NCBI GenBank assembly: GCA_903906695.1
Contig: CAIVLG010000065.1
Span: forward strand, 1-45,863
Reading direction: 5' to 3'
DNA: 45,863 bases
Source: an uncultured beta proteobacterium
GTDB taxonomy: Bacteria; Pseudomonadota; Gammaproteobacteria; Burkholderiales; Burkholderiaceae_C
Shown: positions 15,501-24,273 of the stretch, one piece after another
How positions within the stretch are numbered: the stretch's first letter is position 1
Layout: every line of letters starts with the position of its first letter
Position numbers and translations under genes: made by a program
The notes under the pieces: model-generated
Database searches by the model: none
Seen by the model: the letters and a program-made list of their open reading frames with translations, nothing else
Told to the model about the DNA's origin: nothing

Positions 15501-16871
15501 TCAGACCGGCTCCGGCACGCTCGGTAAACCAGCCAGGGCCATGGCGAGTTCACTTTCGTCGTAGTGCTCGTCGGTCAACTCGCCGGCGAAATACTTTTGG
15601 TAGGCTGTCATGTCGAAGTGCCCATGGCCGCACAGGTTGAACAGAATGGTCTCCGCCTTGCCTTCACGCTTGCAGCGCATGGCCTCGGCAATGGCACCCT
15701 TCACTGCATGATTGGCCTCAGGCGCCGGCACGATGCCTTCATTGCGGGCAAACAGCACACCCGCCTCGAAGCACTCCACCTGGTTGTAAGACACTGCCTC
15801 AAGCAAGCCCAATTCCTTGCAATGCGAGATCATGGGTGCCATGCCGTGGTAACGCAGACCGCCGGCATGAAAGCCTGGTGGCGTAAATTGACTGCCCAGC
15901 GTGTGCATTTTGGTCAAGGGTGTCATGCCGGCGCTGTCGCCAAAGTCATAGGCGTACCTGCCCCTCGTCAGTGAGGGGCAGGCAGCCGGTTCCACCGCCA
16001 CGATGCGCGGCTTGGGACCACCTCGCAAGCCGTGGCCGATAAAGGGGAACGCAATGCCCGCGAAGTTGGAGCCACCCCCGGTACATCCAACCACCACGTC
16101 AGGCCAGACATCGGCCATCCGCATTTGCTCCATCGCCTCCTGGCCAATGACGGTTTGGTGCAACAGCACATGGTTCAGCACCGAGCCCAATGCGTACTTG
16201 GTGTCATCGCGTTGAACAGCCAATTCGACGGCCTCCGAAATGGCAATACCCAAACTGCCCGGATGATTCGGATTCTTCGCCAGCACCGAGCGTCCAAATA
16301 CAGTCGCATCGGACGGCGACGCAATACAGCGCGCACCGTAGGTTTCCATCATGGCGCGTCGATACGGTTTTTGGTCGTATGACACTCGAACCTGAAAAAC
16401 TTCAACTTCAAGGCCGTACAGCGAGCCTGCAAATGCCAGCGAGGTGCCCCACTGCCCGGCGCCGGTCTCGGTCACCAGGCGCTTGACGCCAGCCTCCTTG
16501 TTGAAAAAAGCTTGCGGCACAGCGGTGTTTGGCTTGTGGCTGCCGGCCGGGCTACCACCTTCATACTTGTAATAGATCCTGGCCGGTGTGCCCAGGGCCT
16601 TTTCCAGTCGGTGCGCACGAAACAGGGGCGCAGGACGCCACAGGCGGTAAACATCACGCACCGGCTCAGGAATTTCAATCTCGCGCTCCAGGCTGACTTC
16701 CTGCATGATCAGGGCCATCGGGAACAGCGGAGCCAGGTCATCCGGTCCGACCGGCTTTAGCGTTCCAGGGTGCAGGACGGCCGGCAAGGCCTTGGGCAAA
16801 TCTGCCTGCAGGTTGTACCAGAAGCGCGGCATCTGGTTTTCATCCAATTGAAATTTGGTTTGCTTGCTCAT
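15501..16871 (-). CDS. TrpB2-type tryptophan synthase beta chain
   Basis: This 456-residue PLP enzyme resembles the TrpB2 branch of tryptophan synthase beta chains, which condense indole and serine to tryptophan. The segment WRPAPLFRAHRLEKALG, the PLP lysine Lys113 in GSPAGSHKPNTA, TETGAGQWG and the phosphate loop CTGGGSNFAG support this. It is about 60 residues longer than classical TrpB, with an N-terminal extension, as TrpB2 proteins are. No trpA lies nearby, so it may act alone as indole salvage enzyme. The frame extends to 16931, but the ATG at 16871 has an AGGAA ribosome binding site. It diverges from an HxlR-like regulator, which might control it. Confidence 0.88.
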   Translation of the reverse strand: MSKQTKFQLDENQMPRFWYNLQADLPKALPAVLHPGTLKPVGPDDLAPLFPMALIMQEVSLEREIEIPEPVRDVYRLWRPAPLFRAHRLEKALGTPARIYYKYEGGSPAGSHKPNTAVPQAFFNKEAGVKRLVTETGAGQWGTSLAFAGSLYGLEVEVFQVRVSYDQKPYRRAMMETYGARCIASPSDATVFGRSVLAKNPNHPGSLGIAISEAVELAVQRDDTKYALGSVLNHVLLHQTVIGQEAMEQMRMADVWPDVVVGCTGGGSNFAGIAFPFIGHGLRGGPKPRIVAVEPAACPSLTRGRYAYDFGDSAGMTPLTKMHTLGSQFTPPGFHAGGLRYHGMAPMISHCKELGLLEAVSYNQVECFEAGVLFARNEGIVPAPEANHAVKGAIAEAMRCKREGKAETILFNLCGHGHFDMTAYQKYFAGELTDEHYDESELAMALAGLPSVPEPV

Positions 16872-17218
16872 CAATGGTTCCTGAAAGAATCCGATATGGG
16901 TAAAAGATGCGGTGTGCCAAAACACCTGCATAGAGTATGCCCGCGAATAAGTTCAAATTCACCCTTCCAGCAGGGCGGGTTTACCCGCAATGCATTTATT
17001 GCGCCGCGACCTTTTGAGCAGGGATTCACAGGTGCCGGGACGGGCCCGTCTTGACGGTTCGTAAAATCAGCTACAAAACTGGTAGCAAGCAAATATCTGC
17101 GTTATAGTTTGCCGTCACGCCGGATAGTTTACAGGGTCAGAAACGCAAGAACCAGGTGTGACTGCGCGGTCATTGAAACAGCCCGGCCCGCCATAAGAAA
17201 TCGAGGGGAACGAGTGGG
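16872..17218. other. Divergent intergenic region between TrpB2 and HxlR-like genes
   Basis: These 347 bases carry no gene I can support. They must contain promoters in both directions. The only clear structure is a compact palindrome at 16975-16988. A TTGACG at about 17051-17056 could be a -35 element but has no convincing -10 partner at standard spacing. Confidence 0.5.
16975..16988. promoter_or_regulatory. Palindrome GCGGGT-TT-ACCCGC, possible operator
   Basis: Two 6-base arms, GCGGGT and ACCCGC, flank a TT centre about 100 bases before the TrpB2 start. A regulator gene is divergently placed, so it could be an operator. Evidence is limited to the symmetry. Confidence 0.3.
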
Positions 17219-17530
17219 ATGAGTGTCAAAGAGGATGTCGCGGTCAGGCTGCTGCTGTGCATGTTGGAGTCGCGCTACGCAATACGCATACTATGGGCTC
17301 TGAAGGATGGTCACGCACAGACCTTCAGACTCTTACAGGACAGTGTCGGAGGGATTACTCCCAACACGCTCAACACACGGCTCAAGGAATTGCGTGCCGC
17401 GGGCTTGATTACTCATGGCAAAGACGGCTATTACGTCACTTCGCATGGAGCGGATCTGGTGAAGCGCCTGAGCGAACTCCCGGCGTTCGCGGTTAAATGG
17501 GCGTCCGGTCAGTTCAAGAAAAGCAGTTGA
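17219..17530 (+). CDS. HxlR-like winged-helix transcriptional regulator
   Basis: A 103-residue protein made of a single winged-helix domain. The pattern LLLCMLESRYAIRILWALKDGHAQTFRLLQD, then ITPNTLNTRLKELRAAGLI and a beta wing (GKDGYYVTSHG), follows HxlR-family regulators. The usual GKWT motif is replaced by ESRYA, and a cysteine is present in the first helix (LLC). GAGGGG lies ten bases before the ATG. It is 41 bases upstream of the FKBP gene in the same direction and divergent from TrpB2, so either may be its target. The signal is unknown. Confidence 0.75.
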   Translation: MSVKEDVAVRLLLCMLESRYAIRILWALKDGHAQTFRLLQDSVGGITPNTLNTRLKELRAAGLITHGKDGYYVTSHGADLVKRLSELPAFAVKWASGQFKKSS

Positions 17531-17571
17531 GCGCGCTCGGCGCTAACCCAAGAACGCAAAAGGAACGAAGC

Positions 17572-17925
17572 ATGATTACCACCCCCTCAGGCCTGCAATA
17601 TCAAGACACCGTGGTCGGCGCAGGCGCCCAAGCTACCGTCGGCAGCAGCGTGACTGTTCACTACACCGGTTGGCTCTACAACGACGGCGTGCAGGGCGCC
17701 AAATTCGACTCCAGCAGGGACCGCAGCACTCCGTTTGTCTTCGCACTCGGTGTCGGCAGGGTCATCCGTGGCTGGGATGAGGGCGTCGCTGGCATGCTGG
17801 TCGGCGGCAGCCGCTGCCTCATCATCCCGGCGGCTCTTGGATATGGTTCACGCGGCGCCGGTGCGGTCATTCCGCCCAACGCGACACTGAGGTTTGATGT
17901 CGAGTTGTTGGCTGTGTCGGGCTGA
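17572..17925 (+). CDS. FKBP-type peptidyl-prolyl cis-trans isomerase
   Basis: A single-domain FKBP of 117 residues that speeds proline isomerisation during protein folding. Its landmarks are VTVHYTGWLYNDG, KFDSSRDRSTPFVFALGVGRVIRGWDEG and AALGYGSRGAGAVIPPNATLRFDVEL, containing the conserved ligand-pocket residues Tyr, Phe, Asp, Trp and the closing hydrophobic strand. There is no signal peptide, so it is cytoplasmic. The frame extends upstream to 17497 within the regulator gene, but AGGAA precedes the ATG at 17572 and similarity begins there. A terminator follows immediately, separating it from the chaperone block. Confidence 0.93.
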   Translation: MITTPSGLQYQDTVVGAGAQATVGSSVTVHYTGWLYNDGVQGAKFDSSRDRSTPFVFALGVGRVIRGWDEGVAGMLVGGSRCLIIPAALGYGSRGAGAVIPPNATLRFDVELLAVSG

Positions 17926-17937
17926 AATTCCCAGTTT

Positions 17938-17958
17938 GCAGCGAACTCGCTGCCTTTT
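17938..17958 (+). terminator. Rho-independent terminator after the FKBP gene
   Basis: GCAGCG (17938-17943) and CGCTGC (17948-17953) form a perfect stem with an AACT loop, followed by CTTTTC. It lies 12 bases after the FKBP stop. Confidence 0.75.
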
Positions 17959-17992
17959 CGCTCCTGTCCATCAAATGCTGCGTGCAGGCGGT

Positions 17993-18020
17993 CTTGAAGT
18001 GCGAGCATGTAACCCCAAAT
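17993..18020 (+). promoter_or_regulatory. Sigma-32 (heat-shock) promoter candidate before grpE
   Basis: CTTGAA (17993-17998), a 14-base spacer and CCCCAAAT (18013-18020) match the heat-shock consensus CTTGAA / CCCCATNT closely. It sits 35 bases before the grpE start and right after a terminator. Its placement and sequence both support RpoH control of grpE. Confidence 0.75.
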
Positions 18021-18054
18021 CATAGCGGTCCTTTCAAATAACCGGTTAATTTCC

Positions 18055-18615
18055 ATGTCTGAAAACGATTCAAAACCAATCGAAGCGGCCGTCGTTGGTG
18101 AGCCGTACTTCGATCCGACAGGCTCAGAGCATGCCGTCACAGATGCCCAAGCGCTGGAAAGCCTGCGGGCCGAACTGGCGCAATTGCAAGCAAAGAGCGC
18201 CGAGCTGGCCGACCAGTATCTGCGCGCCAAAGCCGAGGCCGACAACGCCCGCCGCCGCGCCGAAGATGAGATTGCCAAGGCGCGCAAATTTGCCGTCGAA
18301 GGGTTTGCCGACAGCCTGCTGCCGGTGGTTGACAGCCTGGAAGCAGGCTTGCTCATAAAAGATGCAAGCGCTGAGCAAATTCGCGAAGGCGCACAGGCCA
18401 CACTGCGCCAGTTGCTTGCCGCGCTGGAACGCAACAAGGTGATCGTCATAGCGCCGGTTGCTGGCAGCAAGTTTGATCCGCACCAGCAGCAGGCCATCAG
18501 CGTGGTGCCCTCCGAGTTGGAGGCCAACACCGTAGTCGCGGTTCTGCAAAAAGGCTACTCCATCGCCGAGCGCATCCTGCGTCCGGCTCTGGTGACGGTT
18601 GCCGCTCCGAAATAA
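18055..18615 (+). CDS. grpE: Nucleotide exchange factor GrpE
   Basis: GrpE releases ADP from DnaK and so drives the chaperone cycle. The 186-residue protein has an acidic, variable N-terminus, a long helix (about residues 35-90, [34 protein letters not shown]) that dimerises, and a C-terminal beta domain ending [21 protein letters not shown], the GrpE signature. It heads the grpE-dnaK-dnaJ block, 69 bases before dnaK, and has its own heat-shock promoter. Confidence 0.96.
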   Translation: MSENDSKPIEAAVVGEPYFDPTGSEHAVTDAQALESLRAELAQLQAKSAELADQYLRAKAEADNARRRAEDEIAKARKFAVEGFADSLLPVVDSLEAGLLIKDASAEQIREGAQATLRQLLAALERNKVIVIAPVAGSKFDPHQQQAISVVPSELEANTVVAVLQKGYSIAERILRPALVTVAAPK

Positions 18616-18627
18616 TCCATTTCTTGG

Positions 18628-18655
18628 CTTGAAATATTTGAGCTTATCCACAAGT
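18628..18655 (+). promoter_or_regulatory. Second sigma-32-like promoter before dnaK
   Basis: CTTGAA (18628-18633), a 14-base spacer and CCACAAGT (18648-18655) give a good -35 and a weaker -10 match to the heat-shock consensus. It would start transcription about 25 bases before dnaK and could boost dnaK over grpE. Confidence 0.5.
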
Positions 18656-18684
18656 TAGAAACATCGAAATTTAAAGGAAGCATC

Positions 18685-20634
18685 ATGGGCAGAATCATTG
18701 GTATCGATCTGGGCACCACCAACAGTTGCGTCGCCATCATGGAGGGCAATACGCCCAAGGTCATTGAGAACGCCGAGGGCGCGCGCACCACACCGTCCGT
18801 CATTGCCTATCAGGAGGATGGCGAGGTTCTGGTCGGCGCTTCCGCCAAGCGCCAGGCAGTGACCAATCCGAAGAACACCCTCTATGCAGTGAAGCGCCTG
18901 ATAGGGCGCAAGTTCGCCGAGAAAGAGGTCCAGAAAGACATCGACCTGATGCCCTACAAGATCGCCGCCGCTGACAATGGCGACGCCTGGGTCGAAGTGC
19001 GTGGCAAGCAGATTTCTGCCCAGCAGGTCAGCGCCGACATCCTTCGCAAGATGAAGAAGACAGCCGAGGACTATTTGGGCGAGGCCGTTACCGAAGCCGT
19101 GATCACGGTGCCGGCCTACTTTAACGACGCGCAGCGTCAGGCAACCAAGGACGCCGGGCGCATCGCCGGTCTGGATGTCAAGCGCATCATCAATGAGCCG
19201 ACTGCTGCTGCCCTGGCTTTCGGTATGGACAAGAATGAGAGGGGCGACCGCAAGATTGCCGTGTATGACCTCGGGGGCGGCACTTTTGACGTTTCCATCA
19301 TTGAGATTGCTGATGTCGACGGTGAAAAGCAGTTTGAAGTGCTGTCAACCAACGGCGACACCTTCCTCGGTGGCGAAGACTTTGATCAACGCATCATCGA
19401 CTTCATCATTGCCGAATTCAAGAAGGAACAAGGGGTTGATCTGGGCAAAGACGTGCTCGCATTGCAGCGCCTGAAAGAAGCCGCCGAGAAAGCCAAGATT
19501 GAGCTCTCGAGCAGTGCCCAAACCGATATCAACCTGCCCTACGTGACGGCCGACGCTTCAGGGCCGAAGCATCTGAGCATCAAACTGACACGTGCCAAGC
19601 TGGAATCACTGGTCGAGGAGTTGATTGAGCGGACCATCGGTCCGTGCCGCACAGCCATCAAGGATGCCGGTGTCAGCGTCGGCGACATCAACGACGTAAT
19701 TCTGGTCGGCGGTATGACGCGCATGCCCAAGGTGCAGGAAAAGGTTAAGGAACTGTTCGGCCGGGAACCGCGCAAGGACGTCAATCCGGATGAAGCCGTT
19801 GCCGTCGGTGCTGCGATTCAGGGCCAGGTCTTGTCGGGCGACCGCAAGGATGTGCTGCTGCTCGACGTGACCCCGCTTTCCCTGGGCATTGAAACGCTCG
19901 GCGGTGTCATGACCAAGATGATCAGCAAGAACACCACGATTCCGACCAAGTTTGCGCAAACCTTCTCGACCGCCGATGACAACCAGCCTGCGGTCACCAT
20001 CAAGGTCTTTCAAGGTGAGCGCGAAATTGCAGCTGGCAACAAGATGCTGGGTGAATTCAACCTCGAAGGGATTCCGCCAGCAGCGCGTGGCACACCGCAA
20101 ATCGAAGTCTCGTTTGACATCGACGCCAACGGCATCTTGCATGTAGGCGCCAAGGACAAAGGAACCGGCAAGGAAAACAAGATCACGATCAAGGCCAATT
20201 CGGGCTTGAGCGAAGCTGAAATTCAGCAGATGGTGAAGGACGCGGAACTGAACGCTGCGGACGACAAGAAGAAGCTGGAACTGGTGCAGGCCAGAAACCA
20301 GGCTGATGCCAATATGCACAGTGTGAAGAAGAGTCTGACAGAGTATGGCGACAAGCTCGAAGCGGGTGAAAAAGAGAGGATTGAAGCTGCTGTCAAAGAT
20401 CTTGAAGAGGCGCTCAAAAGCGACAACAAGGCTTCGATTGATGAAAAGAGCGCGGCCCTGATGACCATCAGTCAGAAGCTGGGTGAGAAGATGTATGCCG
20501 ACGCGCAAGCCAAGCAGGCCGCTGAAGCAGCTGCGGCGGGTGCCGCGGGTGCTTCCGGGGCGCAGGGTGCATCCAGCCAGGCTGCTGACGACAATGTGGT
20601 TGATGCCGAAGTGAAAGAAGTCAAGAAAGGTTAG
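18685..20634 (+). CDS. dnaK: Chaperone protein DnaK (Hsp70)
   Basis: DnaK is the ATP-dependent Hsp70 chaperone that binds unfolded peptides in the cytoplasm. The 649-residue product starts [20 protein letters not shown], with further Hsp70 signatures [13 protein letters not shown] and [16 protein letters not shown] in the nucleotide-binding domain (to about 385), the linker [15 protein letters not shown], the substrate-binding domain, and a C-terminal lid ending in an Ala/Gly-rich tail and [16 protein letters not shown] precedes the ATG. The long open frame antisense to it is a common artefact of hsp70 genes. dnaJ follows after a strong hairpin. Confidence 0.99.
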   Translation: MGRIIGIDLGTTNSCVAIMEGNTPKVIENAEGARTTPSVIAYQEDGEVLVGASAKRQAVTNPKNTLYAVKRLIGRKFAEKEVQKDIDLMPYKIAAADNGDAWVEVRGKQISAQQVSADILRKMKKTAEDYLGEAVTEAVITVPAYFNDAQRQATKDAGRIAGLDVKRIINEPTAAALAFGMDKNERGDRKIAVYDLGGGTFDVSIIEIADVDGEKQFEVLSTNGDTFLGGEDFDQRIIDFIIAEFKKEQGVDLGKDVLALQRLKEAAEKAKIELSSSAQTDINLPYVTADASGPKHLSIKLTRAKLESLVEELIERTIGPCRTAIKDAGVSVGDINDVILVGGMTRMPKVQEKVKELFGREPRKDVNPDEAVAVGAAIQGQVLSGDRKDVLLLDVTPLSLGIETLGGVMTKMISKNTTIPTKFAQTFSTADDNQPAVTIKVFQGEREIAAGNKMLGEFNLEGIPPAARGTPQIEVSFDIDANGILHVGAKDKGTGKENKITIKANSGLSEAEIQQMVKDAELNAADDKKKLELVQARNQADANMHSVKKSLTEYGDKLEAGEKERIEAAVKDLEEALKSDNKASIDEKSAALMTISQKLGEKMYADAQAKQAAEAAAAGAAGASGAQGASSQAADDNVVDAEVKEVKKG

Positions 20635-20664
20635 AGGCGCTTGCGCGCAGAACTACTATCAGGG

Positions 20665-20707
20665 CGCCGCGTTGGAAACCCCCAGGGTCCAACGCGGCGT
20701 TTGTGTT
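20665..20707 (+). terminator. Strong hairpin between dnaK and dnaJ
   Basis: CGCCGCGTTGGA (20665-20676) and TCCAACGCGGCG (20688-20699) form a perfect 12-base-pair stem with an 11-base loop, followed by TTTGTGTT. It would act as a partial terminator or 3' stabiliser and reduce dnaJ relative to dnaK. Confidence 0.75.
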
Positions 20708-20727
20708 GAAACCGGGCACTGATTACC

Positions 20728-21861
20728 ATGGCTAAAAGAGACTATTACGAGGTGCTTGGCGTTCCCAAGAACGCCTCGGACGAAGAGATAAAGAAGGCTT
20801 ATCGCAAGCACGCGATGAAGCACCACCCGGACCGCAATCAGGGCGATTCCTCCAAGGTCGCTGAGGAAAAGTTCAAGGAGTCCAAGGAAGCCTACGAAAT
20901 GCTGTCGGATCCGCAAAAGCGCGCGGCCTATGACCAGCACGGGCACGCCGGTGTTGACCCCAATATGCGAGGCGGCCCTGGCGGAGAAGGCTTTGGCGGC
21001 TTTGCTGAAGCTTTCGGGGATATTTTTGGCGACATGTTCGGCCAGCAGCGTGGCCGCTCTGGAGGTGGTCGCCAGGTGTTTCGCGGCGGCGATCTGAGCT
21101 ATGCGATGGAAGTAACGCTGGAGGAAGCGGCCAAGGGCAAGGATGCACAGATCCGGATTCCAAGTTGGGAAGCCTGCGATGTCTGTCACGGCAGCGGCGC
21201 CAAACCCGGCACCGAGGCCAAGACCTGCGGTACTTGCGCTGGGGCGGGCGCGGTCCAGATGCGTCAGGGTTTCTTTAGCGTGCAACAGACCTGCCCCACC
21301 TGCCGTGGTGCCGGCAAGGTCATTCCCGAGCCCTGTGTTGCCTGCCATGGCCAGGGAAAGATCAAGAAGCAGAAGACGCTCGAAGTCAAGATTCCAGGCG
21401 GCATCGATGGTGGCATGCGCATTCGAAGCGCTGGCAACGGCGAGCCCGGCACCAACGGGGGTCCGCCTGGCGATCTGTATATCGAAATTCGCCTCAAGAA
21501 ACACGACATCTTCGAGCGCGATGGCGATGACATTCATTGTTCGGTACCTATCAGTCTTGTCACGGCATCCCTGGGTGGCGAGATCGACGTGCCAACGCTG
21601 GCTGGCAAGGCGACCATCGACATACCAGAAGGCACACAAACCGGCAAACAGTTCCGGCTGCGTGGCAAAGGCATCAAAGGTGTGCGTTCCAGCTATCCGG
21701 GCGATTTGTATTGCCACGTGACGGTCGAGACGCCAGTCAAACTCAGCGAGCACCAGAAGAAGTTACTGCGCGAACTCGATGAATCCCTGACAAAGGGTGG
21801 CAGCAAACATTTGCCTGGCGGTGACAGCTGGACCAATCGATTGAAAAGTTTTTTCAGCTGA
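20728..21861 (+). CDS. dnaJ: Chaperone protein DnaJ (Hsp40)
   Basis: DnaJ brings substrates to DnaK and stimulates its ATPase. The 377-residue type I protein has the J domain (1-70) with HPD at 33-35, a Gly/Phe-rich stretch ([20 protein letters not shown]), four CxxCxGxG zinc-binding repeats from about residue 150 ([32 protein letters not shown]), and the C-terminal substrate-binding domains. Its start has only a weak ribosome binding site. The hairpin before it suggests it is made at lower level than DnaK. The next gene begins 32 bases after its stop. Confidence 0.98.
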   Translation: MAKRDYYEVLGVPKNASDEEIKKAYRKHAMKHHPDRNQGDSSKVAEEKFKESKEAYEMLSDPQKRAAYDQHGHAGVDPNMRGGPGGEGFGGFAEAFGDIFGDMFGQQRGRSGGGRQVFRGGDLSYAMEVTLEEAAKGKDAQIRIPSWEACDVCHGSGAKPGTEAKTCGTCAGAGAVQMRQGFFSVQQTCPTCRGAGKVIPEPCVACHGQGKIKKQKTLEVKIPGGIDGGMRIRSAGNGEPGTNGGPPGDLYIEIRLKKHDIFERDGDDIHCSVPISLVTASLGGEIDVPTLAGKATIDIPEGTQTGKQFRLRGKGIKGVRSSYPGDLYCHVTVETPVKLSEHQKKLLRELDESLTKGGSKHLPGGDSWTNRLKSFFS

Positions 21862-21893
21862 GTAGCGCGGTGTACTGAACCGGAGCCTCCCGC

Positions 21894-23258
21894 ATGACTG
21901 TCAACATTGCTTTTCTCGGTGGCACCGGCACCGTGACCGGCTCGAAATATTTGGTCCAGCACGATGGCAAGAGCTTGCTGGTGGACTGCGGTCTGTTCCA
22001 GGGTTACAAGCTGCTGCGCCTGCGCAACTGGTCACCCTTGCCGGTGGCGCCCGATCAGATTAGCGCTGTATTGTTGACGCACGCCCATCTCGACCACAGC
22101 GGTTACCTGCCCCTGCTGGCGCGCGAAGGTTTCACGGGTCACGTCTATGCCACCAGCGGCACGCGTGACCTGTGTCGCATCCTGCTACCCGACAGCGGGC
22201 ACATTCAAGAGGAAGACGCCGTTTTCGCTAACCGCCACGGATTCTCCAAGCATGCGCCCGCCATGCCCTTATATACGCGCCAGGATGCCCTCGATTGCCT
22301 GCCCTTGCTCAAGACCGTTGAATTCGGAATGACGTTTCAACCTATCCCTGACTGGCGTGCCACGTTCTCATCTGCCGGGCACATCCTGGGAGCGGCCAGT
22401 TTGCTGCTTGAAGTTGCCGGTCGCCGCATCCTGTTTTCGGGCGATCTCGGACGGCCCGATGACCTGATCATGAATCCTCCGGCGAGCGCGCCGATGGCCC
22501 ATACGGTATTGATCGAGTCAACTTATGGCGATCGTGAACACCCCAGCGAGGACGTGCTGGCAGAACTCGGACCACCCTTGAAGAAACTTGCTTCGCGCGG
22601 TGGCGTGGCGGTTGTTCCGGTGTTTGCAGTCGGGCGGGCGCAGGCTCTGCTGCACGCAATTCATCTACTGAAGCTGCGCGGCGACATCCCGAAATCGTTG
22701 CCTGTTTTTCTTGACAGTCCGATGGCGGTCCACACCACCCATCTGTTTGAGCAACACCCGGGAGACCACCGTCTCAGCGGCGAGGATACCAGGGCGCTGA
22801 CACAGTCGGCCACGATGGTCAGCAGCACCGATGAATCCCGCGCGCTGGCCAGTCGCCACGGCCCGATGGTGATTTTGTCGGCCAGCGGTATGGCAACCGG
22901 TGGGCGCGTTCTGCACCATATAGCTCACTACGCTGGCAACCATCGAAACATGATTATCCTGACTGGCTATCAGGCGCCAGGCACACGCGGCGCCACACTG
23001 GCCAGCGGCGCAAAATCCGTGCGCATTCACGGCCGTGACGTCGAGCTCAATGCCGAAGTCGTTCAATTGCAGTCAGCCTCAGCACACGCGGATGCAGGTC
23101 AGTTGCTGGCCTGGCTGCGCACCATGCCGCAAGCGCCCGACCAGGTCTATGTGGTACATGGTGAATTGGCAGCAGCAGACGAGTTGCGCAAGCGCATCGA
23201 GCACGACTTGGGTTGGCGCGCCATGGTGCCGGAGCACGGCTCCGTCTGGCCGACCTAA
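21894..23258 (+). CDS. Beta-CASP metallo-beta-lactamase fold RNase-like protein
   Basis: The 454-residue protein has the metal-binding core HAHLDH (63-68), the later histidine in SAGHILGAAS, and the beta-CASP segments PVFAVGRAQALLHAI, VFLDSPMA, ILSASGMATGGRVLHH and SAHADAGQLLAWL. This arrangement is that of the Ysh1/CPSF-73-like prokaryotic group, which acts on RNA; others of the fold hydrolyse different phosphoesters, so an RNA substrate is expected but not proven. GGAG precedes the ATG. The 32-base gap after dnaJ and lack of a terminator suggest it is read through from the chaperone genes. Confidence 0.88.
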   Translation: MTVNIAFLGGTGTVTGSKYLVQHDGKSLLVDCGLFQGYKLLRLRNWSPLPVAPDQISAVLLTHAHLDHSGYLPLLAREGFTGHVYATSGTRDLCRILLPDSGHIQEEDAVFANRHGFSKHAPAMPLYTRQDALDCLPLLKTVEFGMTFQPIPDWRATFSSAGHILGAASLLLEVAGRRILFSGDLGRPDDLIMNPPASAPMAHTVLIESTYGDREHPSEDVLAELGPPLKKLASRGGVAVVPVFAVGRAQALLHAIHLLKLRGDIPKSLPVFLDSPMAVHTTHLFEQHPGDHRLSGEDTRALTQSATMVSSTDESRALASRHGPMVILSASGMATGGRVLHHIAHYAGNHRNMIILTGYQAPGTRGATLASGAKSVRIHGRDVELNAEVVQLQSASAHADAGQLLAWLRTMPQAPDQVYVVHGELAAADELRKRIEHDLGWRAMVPEHGSVWPT

Positions 23259-23278
23259 GGCTTCGGTCGGTCCTTGTT
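23250..23278 (+). terminator. Weak terminator hairpin after the beta-CASP gene
   Basis: CCGACC (23250-23255) and GGTCGG (23265-23270) form a 6-base-pair stem overlapping the stop codon, followed by TCCTTGTT. It lies between two convergent genes. Confidence 0.45.
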
Positions 23279-23306
23279 CGACGACACGGTCTCGACCCTT
23301 GCCAAA

Positions 23307-24269
23307 TCAGCTGGCAGACAGTTGCAGGCGTGCCCGCGCCGCCGCGTATTCGCGCTTGAGCTGCACCACATAGTCGGCCGTACTCTGGACTTGAGTGACG
23401 GCGCCAATGCCCTGACCGCAACCCCAGATGTCTTTCCATGCCTTGGACTTGTCGCCTCCAAAATTCATCTTGCTCGGGTCGCTTTCCGGCAGATGCTCCG
23501 GGTCCAGGCCAGCATTGCGAATGCTGGGCGCCAGGTAGTTGCCGTGGACACCGGTGAAGAGGTTGCTATAGACAATGTCATCCGAATTGGAATCGACGAT
23601 GGCTTGCTTGTAGGCCTCTGAAGCGCGTGCTTCCTGGGTAGCGATGAAGGCCGAGCCGATGTAGGCAAAGTCAGCGCCGGCGGCTTGCGCGGCCAACACC
23701 GCGTCGCCGGTCGAGATGGCGCCGCTCAAGACCAGCGGTCCGTCAAACCATTGGCGGATTTCCTGGATCAAAGCAAACGGGCTCTTGACACCGGCATGAC
23801 CGCCGGCCCCGGCCGCCACGGCAATCAGTCCGTCGGCACCCTTCTCGATCGCCTTATGGGCATGTTTGTTGTTGATGACGTCATGCAATACCACACCACC
23901 GTAGGAGTGGGCAGCGGCGTTGATGTCCTCACGCGCGCCGAGGCTCGTGATGATGATGGGCACCTTGTACTTGACGCACATCGCCATGTCATGCTCAAGG
24001 CGGTCGTTACTCTTGTGCACGATCTGGTTGATCGCAAATGGCGCCGCTGGTTGTTCCGGGTGAGCCTTGTTGTGGGCAGCCAGTGCCTCGGCAATTTCAA
24101 TCAACCATTCTTCGAGTTGCTCGGCCGGACGCGCATTGAGTGCTGGCATCGAACCTACGACTCCGGCTATGCATTGGGCAATCACCAGTCTGGGCGTGCT
24201 GATGATGAACAGCGGTGAAGCAATCACCGGGAATGGCAGATGGTTCAGAGGTGCGGGCAGTTTGGACAT
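23307..24269 (-). CDS. Nitronate monooxygenase-family FMN protein
   Basis: The 320-residue protein has typical length and motifs of class I nitronate monooxygenases: PVIASPLFIISTPRLV at the N-terminus, AAGAGGHAG (152-160) with His158 at the catalytic site, LSGAISTGDAV and ADFAYIGSAF for FMN phosphate binding. It could oxidise alkyl nitronates, or act on another compound. It starts four bases after the acyl-CoA dehydrogenase gene, so it belongs to the etf/acyl-CoA dehydrogenase operon and may serve the same pathway. It differs clearly from the longer family member at 6835-8088. Confidence 0.87.
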   Translation of the reverse strand: MSKLPAPLNHLPFPVIASPLFIISTPRLVIAQCIAGVVGSMPALNARPAEQLEEWLIEIAEALAAHNKAHPEQPAAPFAINQIVHKSNDRLEHDMAMCVKYKVPIIITSLGAREDINAAAHSYGGVVLHDVINNKHAHKAIEKGADGLIAVAAGAGGHAGVKSPFALIQEIRQWFDGPLVLSGAISTGDAVLAAQAAGADFAYIGSAFIATQEARASEAYKQAIVDSNSDDIVYSNLFTGVHGNYLAPSIRNAGLDPEHLPESDPSKMNFGGDKSKAWKDIWGCGQGIGAVTQVQSTADYVVQLKREYAAARARLQLSAS

Positions 24270-24273
24270 GGTG

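Noticed and set aside
19606-20508. 300-residue open frame antisense to dnaK
   Set aside because: Long frames opposite hsp70 genes are a known by-product of codon bias; the product has no recognisable fold and no ribosome binding site.
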